This document shows, in pieces, positions 27,093-35,524 of a DNA stretch of 64,000 nucleotides. A model generated the notes under the pieces. That model saw only the letters and a list, made by a program, of their open reading frames with translations, was not told the DNA's origin and did no database searches. A program made the position numbers and the translations under genes. Positions within the stretch are counted from its first letter, which is position 1. Each line of letters begins with the position of its first letter. The stretch comes from Ga0077560 sp046330435 (GTDB lineage: Bacteria; Actinomycetota; Thermoleophilia; Miltoncostaeales; Miltoncostaeaceae), in contig JAXLST010000015.1 of assembly GCA_046330435.1 (NCBI GenBank), positions 62,001 through 126,000 on the forward strand, in the 5' to 3' direction.

Positions 27093-28691
27093 GTGACACA
27101 GCGCCAGGCGCGGCGGGCAATCGCCGCGGCAATGGCGGTCCTCGGACTGTCGATCACCCTCGCCGCATGCGGCGGTGGCAGTGACAGCGGCTCCGGCGGC
27201 GGCGAGGGTACCCCCGCGCCGACCGACGGCACGCTGGTGGTGGGCCTGCTGGGCGACATCGGCCAGCCCCCCGACCCCGACGTGTACTACGCGTCCAACG
27301 GCCTGGCGATCGTGCTGAACGCCTACGAGGGCCTGGTCCAGTACAAGACCAACACGGCCACGGCCGAGATCGCCCCGCGCCTCGCCGAGTCGTGGACGAT
27401 CTCGCCCGACAAGACCACGTACACGTTCAAGCTCCGCAAGGGCGTGAAGTTCCACGACGGCACGGACTTCACCTCGGCCGCGGTGAAGGCCTCGTTCGAC
27501 CGCCGCAACGCGGTCAAGGGCGGCGCCGCCTACATGACCGCCGGCATCACGAGCGTGGACACCTCCGACCCGTACACGGCGGTGGTGAAGCTCGACCGGC
27601 CCAACGCCGCGTTCCTGGACTACCTGGCCTCGCCGTTCGGTCCCAAGATGCAGTCCCCCACCGGCATGAAGAAGAACGCCGGGTCGGACAACGCGCAGAC
27701 CTACCTGCAGAGCAACGACATCGGGACCGGCCCCTACGTCCTCTCGAGCGCCCAGCCCGGCGCGAAGTACGAGATGACCCAGTTCGACGGGTACTGGGGC
27801 ACCAAGGCGCCCTTCACCAAGATCGAGCTCCCGATCTACCAGGACGCCTCGGCGCTGGAGCTGGCGTTCGACCAGGGTGACGTGCACCTCATCGCCGCCG
27901 CCCTGCCGTCGTCGAGCCTGCCGAAGTACAAGGACTCCTCGAAGGCGAACTCGTACCTGCTGCCCACCTTCCAGGGCGCGATGATCACCAACAACGCGAG
28001 CCGGGACTTCTTCAAGACCCCCGAGGCCCGCCTGGCGTGGCTGCAGTACTTCGACCGGGCGACGCTGGTGCCGCAGGTGTTCGGCGAGCGCTCGGAGATC
28101 GCCACCACGATGTACGCCAAGGGCATGCTGCCCGAGGGCAAGGACGTGCAGGCGATCGACTACAAGCCGGAGGTCTTCGAGACGTACGCGAAGACCCTCC
28201 CGAAGGGCACCAAGCTGCTCATCGGCTACGGCTCCGGCAACCAGAACGGCGAGCAGGTCGCCAACATCATGGCGGCCAAGGCGCAGGCCCTCGGCATCGA
28301 CGCCTCCACCCGCGGCTACCCGCTGGCGCAGGTGTTCGGCTGGATCAACGACCCGCCGTCGGGCCCGGACACGTTCGTGGACGGCAACAACGGCCCGGAC
28401 GGCGGCGCCCCCTACATGTGGGGCCACGTCTTCTGGGACGCCACGGGCGGCATCAACTACTTCGGGTGCCAGAGCCCGAAGGTCAACGCGCTGCTGGACG
28501 AGGCGCTGAAGACCGGTTCGGTGGACACGTACGCGGAGGCCGGCACGGAGTACGGCAAGACCGGCTGCTACATGAACTTCACGTACAACAAGAACTGGGT
28601 CCTCGCCCAGAAGTGGCTCGCCGGCGTGCCGGAGGCGCAGAACCTGAGCGCCAACGAGCTGGACTTCAGCAAGCTGAGCATCGCCAAGTAG
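27093..28691 (+). CDS. Solute-binding lipoprotein of the ABC importer (family 5)
   Basis: GTG 27093 is preferred over GTG 27066 because AGGAGG lies just upstream at 27083-27088. The signal peptide ends in the lipobox LAAC with Cys26, followed by a Gly/Ser linker. The mature part (total 532 residues) begins with TLVVGLLGDI. It carries the family-5 landmark of extracellular solute-binding proteins, RLAESWTISPDKTTYTFKLR, with KFHDGTDFTSAAVKASFDR. It should capture the ligand outside the membrane and deliver it to the DppB/DppC-like pore. A strong terminator hairpin follows 9 bases after the stop, so transport gene mRNA may end here or be attenuated before the hydrolase gene. Confidence 0.87.
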   Translation: MTQRQARRAIAAAMAVLGLSITLAACGGGSDSGSGGGEGTPAPTDGTLVVGLLGDIGQPPDPDVYYASNGLAIVLNAYEGLVQYKTNTATAEIAPRLAESWTISPDKTTYTFKLRKGVKFHDGTDFTSAAVKASFDRRNAVKGGAAYMTAGITSVDTSDPYTAVVKLDRPNAAFLDYLASPFGPKMQSPTGMKKNAGSDNAQTYLQSNDIGTGPYVLSSAQPGAKYEMTQFDGYWGTKAPFTKIELPIYQDASALELAFDQGDVHLIAAALPSSSLPKYKDSSKANSYLLPTFQGAMITNNASRDFFKTPEARLAWLQYFDRATLVPQVFGERSEIATTMYAKGMLPEGKDVQAIDYKPEVFETYAKTLPKGTKLLIGYGSGNQNGEQVANIMAAKAQALGIDASTRGYPLAQVFGWINDPPSGPDTFVDGNNGPDGGAPYMWGHVFWDATGGINYFGCQSPKVNALLDEALKTGSVDTYAEAGTEYGKTGCYMNFTYNKNWVLAQKWLAGVPEAQNLSANELDFSKLSIAK

Positions 28692-28699
28692 GTCACACC

Positions 28700-28726
28700 G
28701 GGTGCCCGCCCCCGTGGCGGGCACCC
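28700..28726 (+). terminator. Hairpin terminator after the binding protein gene
   Basis: GGGTGCCCGCC (28700-28710) pairs perfectly with GGCGGGCACCC (28716-28726) across a 5-base loop, an 11-bp GC stem. No T run follows, as is usual in such GC-rich genomes. It lies 9 bases after the solute-binding protein stop and 40 before the M20 hydrolase, so it may set the transporter mRNA 3' end. Confidence 0.7.
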
Positions 28727-28766
28727 ACCCCTTCTCCCGTCCCACGGCACGTCACCGGAGCCACAC

Positions 28767-29906
28767 ATGCCCCACCCGACCCCCGGCCCCGCGACGCGGC
28801 TCCTGCACGAGATGGTGCAGGCCGCCTCGCCGAACCCCCCGGGTGACGAGGTGGCCGTGGCGGAGGTGATCCGCGGGTTCCTCGCCGGAGTCCCGGGCGT
28901 GACCGTCGAGGACGTGGGCGTCGCGCCACGGCGCCCCATGCTCGTCGCGCGCCTGGAGTTCGCGCGCCCCGGCCCGACGCTGCTGCTCAACGGGCACATG
29001 GACACGGTGCCGGCCGGCGACGGCTGGACCCGCGACCCGTTCGGCGCGGAGATCGATGGCGGCCGCATGTACGGCCGCGGCAGCGCGGACATGAAGGCGG
29101 GCCTCGCCGGGCTGCTGGTGGCGTTCGGGGAGCTGGCCCGCCGGGCGGACCGCCTGAGCGGTGCCATCGAGCTGCACGCCGTGCCCGACGAGGAGCCGGG
29201 CGGCCATTGGGGCGCCGAGGTGCTGCTGGCCGCGGGCCGGATGCGCGGGGACTTCGCGGTGGTGGCCGAGCCCACCGAGCTGCGGGTGTTCCGGGCACAG
29301 AAGGGCAACGTGTTCGTGAACGTCACCCTCACCGGACGTTCCGCGCACGGCAGCATGCCCCACAACGGCGTGAACGCCGTGAGCGCCGCCGCCCGGCTCA
29401 TCGCCGACCTCGAGGACCGCCTGGGCGCCGAGCTCGCCACGCGGACCCACCCGCTGGTGGGGGCCCGCACCGTCAACGTCGGCACGATCGCCGGCGGCAC
29501 GGCCACCAACGTGGTGCCCGACCGCTGCGTGCTGGGCGTCGACTGCCGGGTGATCCCCGGCGGCACCGTCGCCGAGGCGCTCGCGGAGCTCACCGCGTTC
29601 ATCGGCGACCGGGGCACGATCGAGCCGACCCACCTGGGCGAGCCGTTCGAGACGCCGGAGGACGACCCGCTGGTGGTGGCCGCCCAGGCCGCCGTCGCCG
29701 CGTCGTGGGGCGAGCCGAAGCCGTGCGGCGGGCTGGTGGGCAGCTCCGACGCCCGCTTCTACGCGGTGGGCGCCGGCATCCCGACGATCCTGCTGGGTCC
29801 CGGCTCCCTCGATCAGGCCCATGTGCCCGACGAATGGGTCGAGGTCGCGCAGGTGGAGGCCAGCGTGCCGCTCTACATCGACCTGGCGCACCGCCTGCTG
29901 GACTGA
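28767..29906 (+). CDS. M20 metallohydrolase, ArgE/DapE/carboxypeptidase G2-like
   Basis: The protein of 379 residues has the full M20 metal set. LLLNGHMDTVPAGDGW carries the first His and the DTVP motif. YGRGSADMKAGLAG supplies the bridging Asp, VPDEEPGGHWG the catalytic and metal Glu, and SSDARFYAVGAGIPTILLGPG a further part of the site. The dimerisation domain contains GRSAHGSMPHNGVNA. Such enzymes hydrolyse amide or carbamoyl bonds of acylated amino acids. Its place after the ureide transporter suggests a final deacylation or decarbamoylation step, but a general peptidase role is possible. It is separated from the transporter by a terminator-like hairpin, so it may have its own promoter. 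Confidence 0.78.
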   Translation: MPHPTPGPATRLLHEMVQAASPNPPGDEVAVAEVIRGFLAGVPGVTVEDVGVAPRRPMLVARLEFARPGPTLLLNGHMDTVPAGDGWTRDPFGAEIDGGRMYGRGSADMKAGLAGLLVAFGELARRADRLSGAIELHAVPDEEPGGHWGAEVLLAAGRMRGDFAVVAEPTELRVFRAQKGNVFVNVTLTGRSAHGSMPHNGVNAVSAAARLIADLEDRLGAELATRTHPLVGARTVNVGTIAGGTATNVVPDRCVLGVDCRVIPGGTVAEALAELTAFIGDRGTIEPTHLGEPFETPEDDPLVVAAQAAVAASWGEPKPCGGLVGSSDARFYAVGAGIPTILLGPGSLDQAHVPDEWVEVAQVEASVPLYIDLAHRLLD

Positions 29907-29910
29907 CACC

Positions 29911-29962
29911 CCCGGCGCCCCGCCCTGACCGGGAGCGGTGGTTTCCCCCAGCTGGCGCCGGG
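29911..29962 (+). terminator. Long-loop inverted repeat after the M20 gene
   Basis: CCCGGCGCC (29911-29919) is complementary to GGCGCCGGG (29954-29962). The arms are perfect but the loop is 34 bases, so this is a weaker candidate than the hairpin at 28700. It sits directly after the M20 stop and before the anti-sigma kinase. Confidence 0.3.
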
Positions 29963-30027
29963 AATGCGTCCCGCAGGACGGTGGCGGGCGAGCGGCGGAG
30001 GCGGACACCCTTGCGTGGCGGCGTGGG

Positions 30028-30459
30028 ATGCGGGCGGCGGTGACGGTGCGGCGGCCGGAGGCGGTGCGGGTGCTGCTGGCATCCGACCCCGCGAGCGTGG
30101 CGACCGCACGGGCGGAGGCCGTGCGCTGCGCCCGTGTGGCCGGCATGGCGCCGGAGGCGGTCGACCGCATCCGGCTGGCGGTGTCCGAGGCGGTCACCAA
30201 CGCCGTCCTGCACGCCTACCCCGGCGCGGCGGGCGACGTGGAGTTGCTGCTGGACCCCGCCCCCGGGCGCCTGCGCGTGCAGGTGCGCGACGCGGGGTGC
30301 GGCCGCCACGCCGCCGATCCCGCGACGGCGTCCGCGGGCTTCGGCCTGGGGCTCATGAGGGTGCTGAGCGACGGGCTGCAGGTCGACGACAGCCCGCCCG
30401 GCACCCGCGTGGTGCTGCGGTTCGAGGGCCGCGAGGGGGACGTGCCGCGCGGTCAGTGA
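30028..30459 (+). CDS. RsbW-like anti-sigma factor serine kinase
   Basis: ATG 30028 gives 143 residues; the frame is open back to GTG 29938, but that stretch holds an inverted repeat and reads poorly as protein. The GHKL ATPase fold is evident: RLAVSEAVTNAVLHAYPG is the N-box, VQVRDAGCGRH the G1 box, and FGLGLMRVLSDGL the G2 box. Small soluble ATPases of this kind bind and inhibit a sigma factor and phosphorylate a STAS antagonist. A STAS gene on the opposite strand overlaps its 3' end by 7 bases (30453-30459), which may be its partner. No sigma factor gene is nearby. Confidence 0.78.
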   Translation: MRAAVTVRRPEAVRVLLASDPASVATARAEAVRCARVAGMAPEAVDRIRLAVSEAVTNAVLHAYPGAAGDVELLLDPAPGRLRVQVRDAGCGRHAADPATASAGFGLGLMRVLSDGLQVDDSPPGTRVVLRFEGREGDVPRGQ

Positions 30460-30869
30460 CCGCGGGCCAGGCTCCGGGCGAGTGCGACCGCCGCCTCCTG
30501 CTCACGGGCGCAGGGCAGGGCCTCCGAGAGGCCGCTCACCACCAGCGCGCGGTCGACGATCGCGGCGGTGCCCAGCAGCAGCACCAGCCGTGCGCCGCGC
30601 CGGTGCAGCAGGCCGTCGGTGTCGACGGCGGCGTTCAGCACGCAGGAGTCGATGTAGTCGGCCGCGGACAGGTCCAGGACCGGCAGCGCGCCCTCCTCGA
30701 CGATCCCGAACAGGGTCCGCCGGATGGCGTCGCGCGTCCGTAGGTCATGCTCGCCGAACAGCGTCACCACGGCCACGTCACCGTGGCCGCGGTCCAGCAG
30801 CAGCACGCCGGGCAGCGGCTCGTCCGCGCCGCCGCCCCTCCCGGGCATCTCATGGCATATGTCGAGCAT
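30453..30869 (-). CDS. STAS-domain anti-sigma factor antagonist-like protein
   Basis: The protein has 138 residues, starting at ATG 30869 with GGGAG upstream. A STAS fold is visible: VAVVTLFGEHDLRTRDAIRR, then LPVLDLSAADYIDSCVLNAAV, where the Ser of the DSC turn is at the position phosphorylated in SpoIIAA-type proteins. ARLVLLLGTAAIVDRAL follows. It likely takes part in partner switching with an RsbW-like kinase such as the convergent neighbour. The overlap of the two 3' ends allows antisense interaction. A ~25-residue N-terminal extension is longer than in minimal STAS proteins. Confidence 0.7.
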   Translation of the reverse strand: MLDICHEMPGRGGGADEPLPGVLLLDRGHGDVAVVTLFGEHDLRTRDAIRRTLFGIVEEGALPVLDLSAADYIDSCVLNAAVDTDGLLHRRGARLVLLLGTAAIVDRALVVSGLSEALPCAREQEAAVALARSLARGH

Positions 30870-30950
30870 CCCGCTCCCATCCGTCGGAGTGTGATGCCCA
30901 CGCTACGGGCCCCCCGGTGGAGGCGACATCCGCCCGGTGTGGAGATTCCT

Positions 30951-31670
30951 TCACACTTCGCGGAGCATGTACCCCACGCCGCGCACCGTCACGAGGCGCT
31001 CGGGGCGGGACGGGTCGCGCTCCAGCTTGCGGCGCACGTTCTTGACGTGCACGTCGCAGGCGCGCCGGTCGCCGGGGTGGCTGCTGCGCCACACCTCGGC
31101 CACGATCTCGCGCCGGCTGACCGCCTGGCCGGGCCGCGCGGCGAGCACCGCGAGCAGGCGGAACTCCAGCGGCGTGAGGTCCACCGGACGATCGCCGACG
31201 GCGATGGTGCGGCGCACCAGGTCCAGCCGCAGGTCCCCAACCTCGCGCGTCGCGACGCCCTCGCCCTCCGCGCGGTCCATCTCCCGGCGCCGCAGGATCG
31301 CCCGGACCCGCCCCACCAGCTCGCCCATTGAGAACGGCTTGCCCAGGTAGTCGTCGGCGCCGACCTCGAGCCCCAGGATGCGGTCGGTCTCCTCGTCGTG
31401 CGCCGAGAGCATCAGCACCGGGACGATGCTGCGGGCGCGGATCGCCCGGCACACCTCGTACCCGGAAAGCCCGGGGAGCATGAGGTCGAGCACCACCACG
31501 TCGTACGCGTCGGGGTCGGCGGCGGCCGCCTCCACGCCGTCGGCGAGGACGTCCACGGCGAACCCCGCGTTGCGCAGGCCGAACGCCACGGCGTCCGCGA
31601 TGGCCGGCTCGTCCTCCACCAGCAGGACCCGGGCGGGCGGGAGGTCCGGTGCCGGGCGGGCCCCGCTCAT
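30951..31670 (-). CDS. OmpR/PhoB-family response regulator
   Basis: The protein is 239 residues. The receiver domain has VLLVEDEPAI, the phosphoacceptor Asp62 in VVVLDLMLPG, and the conserved Lys111 in YLGKPF. The C-terminal winged helix carries LTPLEFRLLAVLAARPGQAV, HVKNVRRKLE and VRGVGYML. It is activated by phosphorylation and binds promoter DNA. Its ATG at 31670 overlaps the stop of the upstream sensor kinase, so the two are a cognate pair. Targets are unknown; autoregulation and control of the following STAS gene are plausible. Confidence 0.88.
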   Translation of the reverse strand: MSGARPAPDLPPARVLLVEDEPAIADAVAFGLRNAGFAVDVLADGVEAAAADPDAYDVVVLDLMLPGLSGYEVCRAIRARSIVPVLMLSAHDEETDRILGLEVGADDYLGKPFSMGELVGRVRAILRRREMDRAEGEGVATREVGDLRLDLVRRTIAVGDRPVDLTPLEFRLLAVLAARPGQAVSRREIVAEVWRSSHPGDRRACDVHVKNVRRKLERDPSRPERLVTVRGVGYMLREV

Positions 31671-33298
31671 CGCACGTCGTCGGGGAGCGTGAGGCGGGCG
31701 ACGGTACCGCCCCCGGGCGCCGGCTCCAGCACGAGGGTCCCGCCCAGCGCGCCGGCGGCGCGGGCGGCGATCGAGAGTCCCAGTCCGAACCCGTCACGGG
31801 ACCGGTCCCCGCCGCGGAAGAAGCGGTCGAACACGCGCCCGGCGATCTCCGGGCGGATCCCGGTGCCCGTGTCCCGTACCTCGATGGTGACGACCCCGCG
31901 GTCACGGGCGGCGCGCAGGACGATGCGGCCTGAGGGCGTGTACTTGGCGGCGTTGCCGGCGAGGTTGGCGACGACGCGCTCCAGCAGGCCGGTGTTGCTC
32001 ACGACGGTGGCGGCCGGGGACGCGTCCACCTCCACCCGCACCCCCGGCCGGGGCTCCAGGTCGGCGGCCACGTGCTCCAGCACCTCCCGCACCGCGACGC
32101 GCCGGCGGGGCGTGGCCGCCGCGGTGTCGGACCGGGTGAGCAGGAGCAGGCTCTCGCACAGCCGGGTCATGCGGTCCGACTCCCTGCGGATGTGCGCCAG
32201 GAACAGCGCGCGGTCCTCCGGGCGGTCCGCGGCCCCGGCCTCCAGGGCGTCGAGCGCCGTGACGATGCCGGTGAGCGGCGTGCGCAGGTCGTGGGAGGCG
32301 TTGGCGACGAACTCCCGCTCCCGCGCCTCCCGCACGTCGCGCTCGGCGGCGGCGGCGGCCTCGGCGCGGCTGCGCTCCACGGCCGCCCACGTGCGCTCCG
32401 CGGTCTCCTCGGCCGTCCGCACCTCCGTGCGGGTCCACGCCCGTGGCACCGCGTCCACCACGCACAGGCCGCCGACGTACGCGCCACCCTTCACCAGCGG
32501 GACGGCCACGAACGCCGCCGCCTGCACGGCGGCGCAGGCGGCCCGCTGGGCGGCCCCCAGGCCGGGGACGGCCGCGATGTCGTCGCACACGAGGGTCTCG
32601 CCCCGCTCCAGCCGCGCGAGCAGCGGCCGCCCCGATGCGCCCTGGGGGTAATGGCCGGCGAGGCTCCGCGTGGCCGGCCGCATGACGTGGTCACGCTCGA
32701 TGCGGTGCAGGTACCCGCCGTCGGCGTCGCGCTCGGCCGTGACGTAGAACGCCCGGGCCGCGCCCAGGTGGATCCCCAGTTCCCGGGCGGCGACGCGCTG
32801 GATCTCGACCGGGTCCCCCAGCGGCCGCAGCGCGTCGGCGAGCCGGAGCATGAAGGCCTGCCGCTCCTCGCTGTCGCGCAACAGGACCTCCGCGCGCCTG
32901 CGCTCGGTGATGTCGGAGTAGACGACGGCGACGCGGTCCCGGCCGATGGGCTTGGCGTGGACCTCGAACCACCGGCCGGTCCGCGCCGCCTCGCACTCGA
33001 ACCGGGCGGCGGCACCCCCGGCCGCGATGCGGTCGAAGCGCTCGGTCCAGCCGTCCTCGATGCCGGGGACGACCTCCCGGACGCGGCGCCCCCGCGCGGG
33101 CTCCCGGCGGATCCCTCCCACCCGCCCGGTCGCCGCGTCCAGGTCCCGCAGGACGTGGTCGACGGCCCGCCCGCGATCGTCCCGGACCAGTTCCACGCAC
33201 CCGTGGCCCAGCCCCATGGCGCCGACCAGCTCGAGCAGGAGCCGGTCTCCGGCGCCCCGGTCGCGCGAGGTGTCCCGATCCATCCCGTGAACCGCCAT
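31667..33298 (-). CDS. Sensor histidine kinase with PAS and GAF domains
   Basis: ATG 33298 is used; GTG 33316 and ATG 33283 are in frame and no ribosome site decides among them. The protein (543 residues) has no membrane helix. A PAS-like region lies at about 15-145 (FEVHAKPIGRDRVAVVYSDITERR). A GAF domain covers about 165-305, with VAVPLVKGGAYVGGLCVVD. The HisKA helix has ASHDLRTPLTG with His336, and the ATPase has NLAGNAAKYTPSG, VRDTGTGI and GFGLGLSIAARAA. It is a cytoplasmic sensor that phosphorylates the downstream regulator. GAF and PAS may bind a small ligand or chromophore. A Cys in GGLCVVD is notable but unproven as a binding site. Confidence 0.85.
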   Translation of the reverse strand: MAVHGMDRDTSRDRGAGDRLLLELVGAMGLGHGCVELVRDDRGRAVDHVLRDLDAATGRVGGIRREPARGRRVREVVPGIEDGWTERFDRIAAGGAAARFECEAARTGRWFEVHAKPIGRDRVAVVYSDITERRRAEVLLRDSEERQAFMLRLADALRPLGDPVEIQRVAARELGIHLGAARAFYVTAERDADGGYLHRIERDHVMRPATRSLAGHYPQGASGRPLLARLERGETLVCDDIAAVPGLGAAQRAACAAVQAAAFVAVPLVKGGAYVGGLCVVDAVPRAWTRTEVRTAEETAERTWAAVERSRAEAAAAAERDVREAREREFVANASHDLRTPLTGIVTALDALEAGAADRPEDRALFLAHIRRESDRMTRLCESLLLLTRSDTAAATPRRRVAVREVLEHVAADLEPRPGVRVEVDASPAATVVSNTGLLERVVANLAGNAAKYTPSGRIVLRAARDRGVVTIEVRDTGTGIRPEIAGRVFDRFFRGGDRSRDGFGLGLSIAARAAGALGGTLVLEPAPGGGTVARLTLPDDVR

Positions 33299-33397
33299 CC
33301 GATGCCCCGACCACACGCCCTGGGATCCCGCGGGACGCCGGGCGGCGCCCCTGCGGTGGTGTTCCCGGCGGGCGGGCCGGTCACACCGGCTGCGGCG

Positions 33398-34141
33398 TCA
33401 GCTCCCGGGGTCCGGCTGCGGGTCCCGGTTCCAGTCCCGGTACGACAGGTACGACGCCCAGCCGGTGCCGTAGCAGCAGCACCACTCCTGGCAGAACGGC
33501 GCCGTCCAGACGGCGTCGCCCTCGGACACCGGGTACCAGGCGTCGCCGAGGCGGTGCACCAGGGTGCCCTCCAGCATCAGCAGGCCGTGCTCCATCACGT
33601 GCGTCTCGGTGCGCGGCAGGCTCGCGCCGGGCGCGAAGCTCACGCAGTCCACGGCCATGTCCAGGCCGTCGTCCTCCGGCAGCAGCCGCTGCAGGTGCAC
33701 GTTGGGGTCGCCCTCCCGGTGCTCCACCGGCACCGCGGCGCGGTCGCCCACGACGATGCGCGGATCCGCGCCGTCCTGGGGCACGTAGACCTTCTCCAGC
33801 AGGCACAGCCGCGCCGGCCCGGACGCGCTGAACTCGTGCTCGGTGCCCGCCGGCAGGTACGCGTACCCCTGCCGGCCCAGGTCGTGGGCGGCATCCTCGG
33901 TGTCCAGCCGCACGGTCCCGTCCAGCACGTACGCGAACCGGGCGACGCCGGGCGGAGCGGAGCCGCCGCGCCCGCCGTCCTCCATCGCGGCCACCGACAT
34001 CGCGAACCCGGCCAGCGGCGGGGCGATGAGCGCGGTCCGCGCCGTGCCGGTCCAGCCGGGCACCGGCCCGGCCACGTGGCCGTCGGGCGCCACCACCGCG
34101 TGGTCGAGGCGCACCGTGCTGCGCGTGTAGGGGCCCCTCAC
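33398..34141 (-). CDS. allE: Second (S)-ureidoglycine aminohydrolase
   Basis: GTG 34141 is chosen because it makes the protein 247 residues, exactly the length of the allE product at 16122-16865, and aligns its start (GPYTRSTVRLDHA with GPQTRSVVRLDHA). By eye about 70 percent of residues are identical. Both cupins and the metal motif ETHVMEHGLLMLEG are kept, as is the ending DWNRDPQPDPG. It is probably active. It stands alone, flanked by a sensor kinase and a NUDIX gene rather than ureide genes, so it is a dispersed duplicate or a transferred copy. Different regulation or a related substrate may explain its retention. Confidence 0.82.
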   Translation of the reverse strand: MRGPYTRSTVRLDHAVVAPDGHVAGPVPGWTGTARTALIAPPLAGFAMSVAAMEDGGRGGSAPPGVARFAYVLDGTVRLDTEDAAHDLGRQGYAYLPAGTEHEFSASGPARLCLLEKVYVPQDGADPRIVVGDRAAVPVEHREGDPNVHLQRLLPEDDGLDMAVDCVSFAPGASLPRTETHVMEHGLLMLEGTLVHRLGDAWYPVSEGDAVWTAPFCQEWCCCYGTGWASYLSYRDWNRDPQPDPGS

Positions 34142-34289
34142 CGGGCGACCGCCGACGGGCCGCCGAGACCGTTCCCATCCCGCATCACCGCACCTCCCCG
34201 CACGGTTCCGCCCGGCCCGGTCGCCGGGGCGCAAACCACCGTAAACCTCCAACAGGGCGCGGCGCCCCCGCCGGGGGTCCTGCTTCGTC

Positions 34290-34315
34290 CTGGACGGACC
34301 TATTCGGTCGTCCAG
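34290..34315 (-). terminator. Hairpin downstream of the NUDIX gene
   Basis: CTGGACGGACC (34290-34300) and GGTCGTCCAG (34306-34315) form a 10-bp stem with one bulged G and a 5-base loop. It lies 8 bases beyond the NUDIX stop on the minus strand and before the second allE, a suitable place for transcription to end. Confidence 0.45.
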
Positions 34316-34322
34316 CGGCGCG

Positions 34323-34766
34323 TCAGCGCAGCCCGGCGTACCCCAGGCCCACGTCGACCAGCGACACGCGGTCGAGACCGGGCACGTCCGCCAGCGGTAC
34401 CCAGCGGGCCTGGTCGGTGGTGCCGTCCGCCTCGTGGCGCAGCTCGCCGCCGGTGACGGTCGCCTCGTAGACCACGCGGATGCTGCGCAGCGTGCGAGGG
34501 AGGACCGAGTACCGGGCCTGCGAGGGCTCCAGCACCAGGCTGTGCACGCCCAGCAGGCGCACCAGCTCGACGGTGTGGCCGGTCTCCTCCAGCACCTCGC
34601 GCACCGCCCCGTCCTCGGGGGACTCGTGCAGCTCCACCCCGCCGCCGGGCAGCGTCCAGTGGCCGGTCGCGCCCGTGCCGTTGAGGCGCACGAGCAGCAC
34701 CGCGCCGTCCCTGGCGATGACCGCGTAGGCGGCCAGCCGGGTGTCGTACTCCCGGTGATCCGGCAT
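34323..34766 (-). CDS. NUDIX hydrolase
   Basis: The protein has 147 residues. The Nudix box is complete: PGGGVELHESPEDGAVREV followed by LEETGH, giving the G-x5-E-x7-REV-LEE-G pattern that binds Mg and the pyrophosphate. It begins DTRLAAYAVIARDGAVLLV and has an unusual SIRVVYEATVTGGELRHEADG insert before the last strand. NUDIX enzymes cleave nucleoside diphosphates linked to another group; the substrate here cannot be inferred. The gene stands alone, 33 bases before the phosphoesterase stop, and may share that operon. Confidence 0.82.
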   Translation of the reverse strand: MPDHREYDTRLAAYAVIARDGAVLLVRLNGTGATGHWTLPGGGVELHESPEDGAVREVLEETGHTVELVRLLGVHSLVLEPSQARYSVLPRTLRSIRVVYEATVTGGELRHEADGTTDQARWVPLADVPGLDRVSLVDVGLGYAGLR

Positions 34767-34798
34767 CGCGCCAGCCTACGTGCGGGCGCGTCCCCGCG

Positions 34799-35524
34799 TC
34801 AGCCGGGTCCCACCGTGAACACCCGGTAGGGCTCCCCCATGAGGGGCATCGCGACGTTGCGCACCGGCACGCCGCCGGGCGTCGTGCCGAGGTGCGGGCC
34901 GCGGTGGGCGTGGCCGTGCACCACCAGGTCGGCGCCGGCGCGGTCGATCGCCTCGGCGAGCTTCTGGCTGCCCAGGAACGCATGGATCTCGGGCCGCTCG
35001 TCGGCGACGGTGTCGGCCACCGGGGCGTAGTGCAGCAGGGCCACGCGGGCCTGGCACCCGCAGGCCGCGAGCTCCGTGAGGCCGCGCCGCAGGGCGCGGG
35101 CCGCGTCCTCCGCCACGCCCACGAACGCCTTGATCTCCGGTTCCCCGAACGCGGTGAGCACGTGGTGCCCGAACCCGCCGGCGAAGCCCTTCACGCCCGC
35201 GACGCCCAGGCGCTCGCCGCCCACCTCGACGACCTCGGTGGCGTCCCGCAGCACCGTGACCCCATGGGCGGCGAGGGCGGCCACCACGGCATCGGGGTCC
35301 CCCGAGTGGTGGTCGTGGTTGCCCAGCACGGCGACCTTCGGGATGGTGACGCCCAGCAGCTGCCGCCCCAGGGCATCGGCCTCCTCGCGGGTCCCGCGGC
35401 GGGTGAGGTCGCCGGCCAGCAGCAGCACGTCCGCCCGCTCGTCCAGATCCGCGAACCCGGGGGCGAGCAGGTCCTCGCGGTCGTCCGACGCGTGGACGTC
35501 CCCCACGGCGGCCACCCGGATCAC
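34799..35524 (-). CDS. Metallophosphoesterase (calcineurin-like)
   Basis: GTG 35524 overlaps the stop of the upstream nucleotidyltransferase. The 241-residue protein has the metal motifs in order: VGDVHASDD (Asp and His), LLLAGDLTRRG (Asp), VLGNHDHH (Asn, His), LLHYAPV (His) and VVHGHAHRG (two His). These define the binuclear phosphoesterase fold. An insert GVAGVKGFAGGFG is typical of a subgroup of prokaryotic phosphodiesterases. It may act on nucleotides or phosphoproteins. The translational overlap with the nucleotidyltransferase hints at opposed making and breaking of a phosphodiester, which is speculation. Confidence 0.8.
   Translation of the reverse strand: MIRVAAVGDVHASDDREDLLAPGFADLDERADVLLLAGDLTRRGTREEADALGRQLLGVTIPKVAVLGNHDHHSGDPDAVVAALAAHGVTVLRDATEVVEVGGERLGVAGVKGFAGGFGHHVLTAFGEPEIKAFVGVAEDAARALRRGLTELAACGCQARVALLHYAPVADTVADERPEIHAFLGSQKLAEAIDRAGADLVVHGHAHRGPHLGTTPGGVPVRNVAMPLMGEPYRVFTVGPG

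Noticed and set aside
29938..30027. N-terminal extension of the RsbW-like kinase from GTG 29938
   Set aside because: The stretch overlaps an inverted repeat and reads as Arg/Cys-rich non-conserved sequence; ATG 30028 gives a family-length protein.
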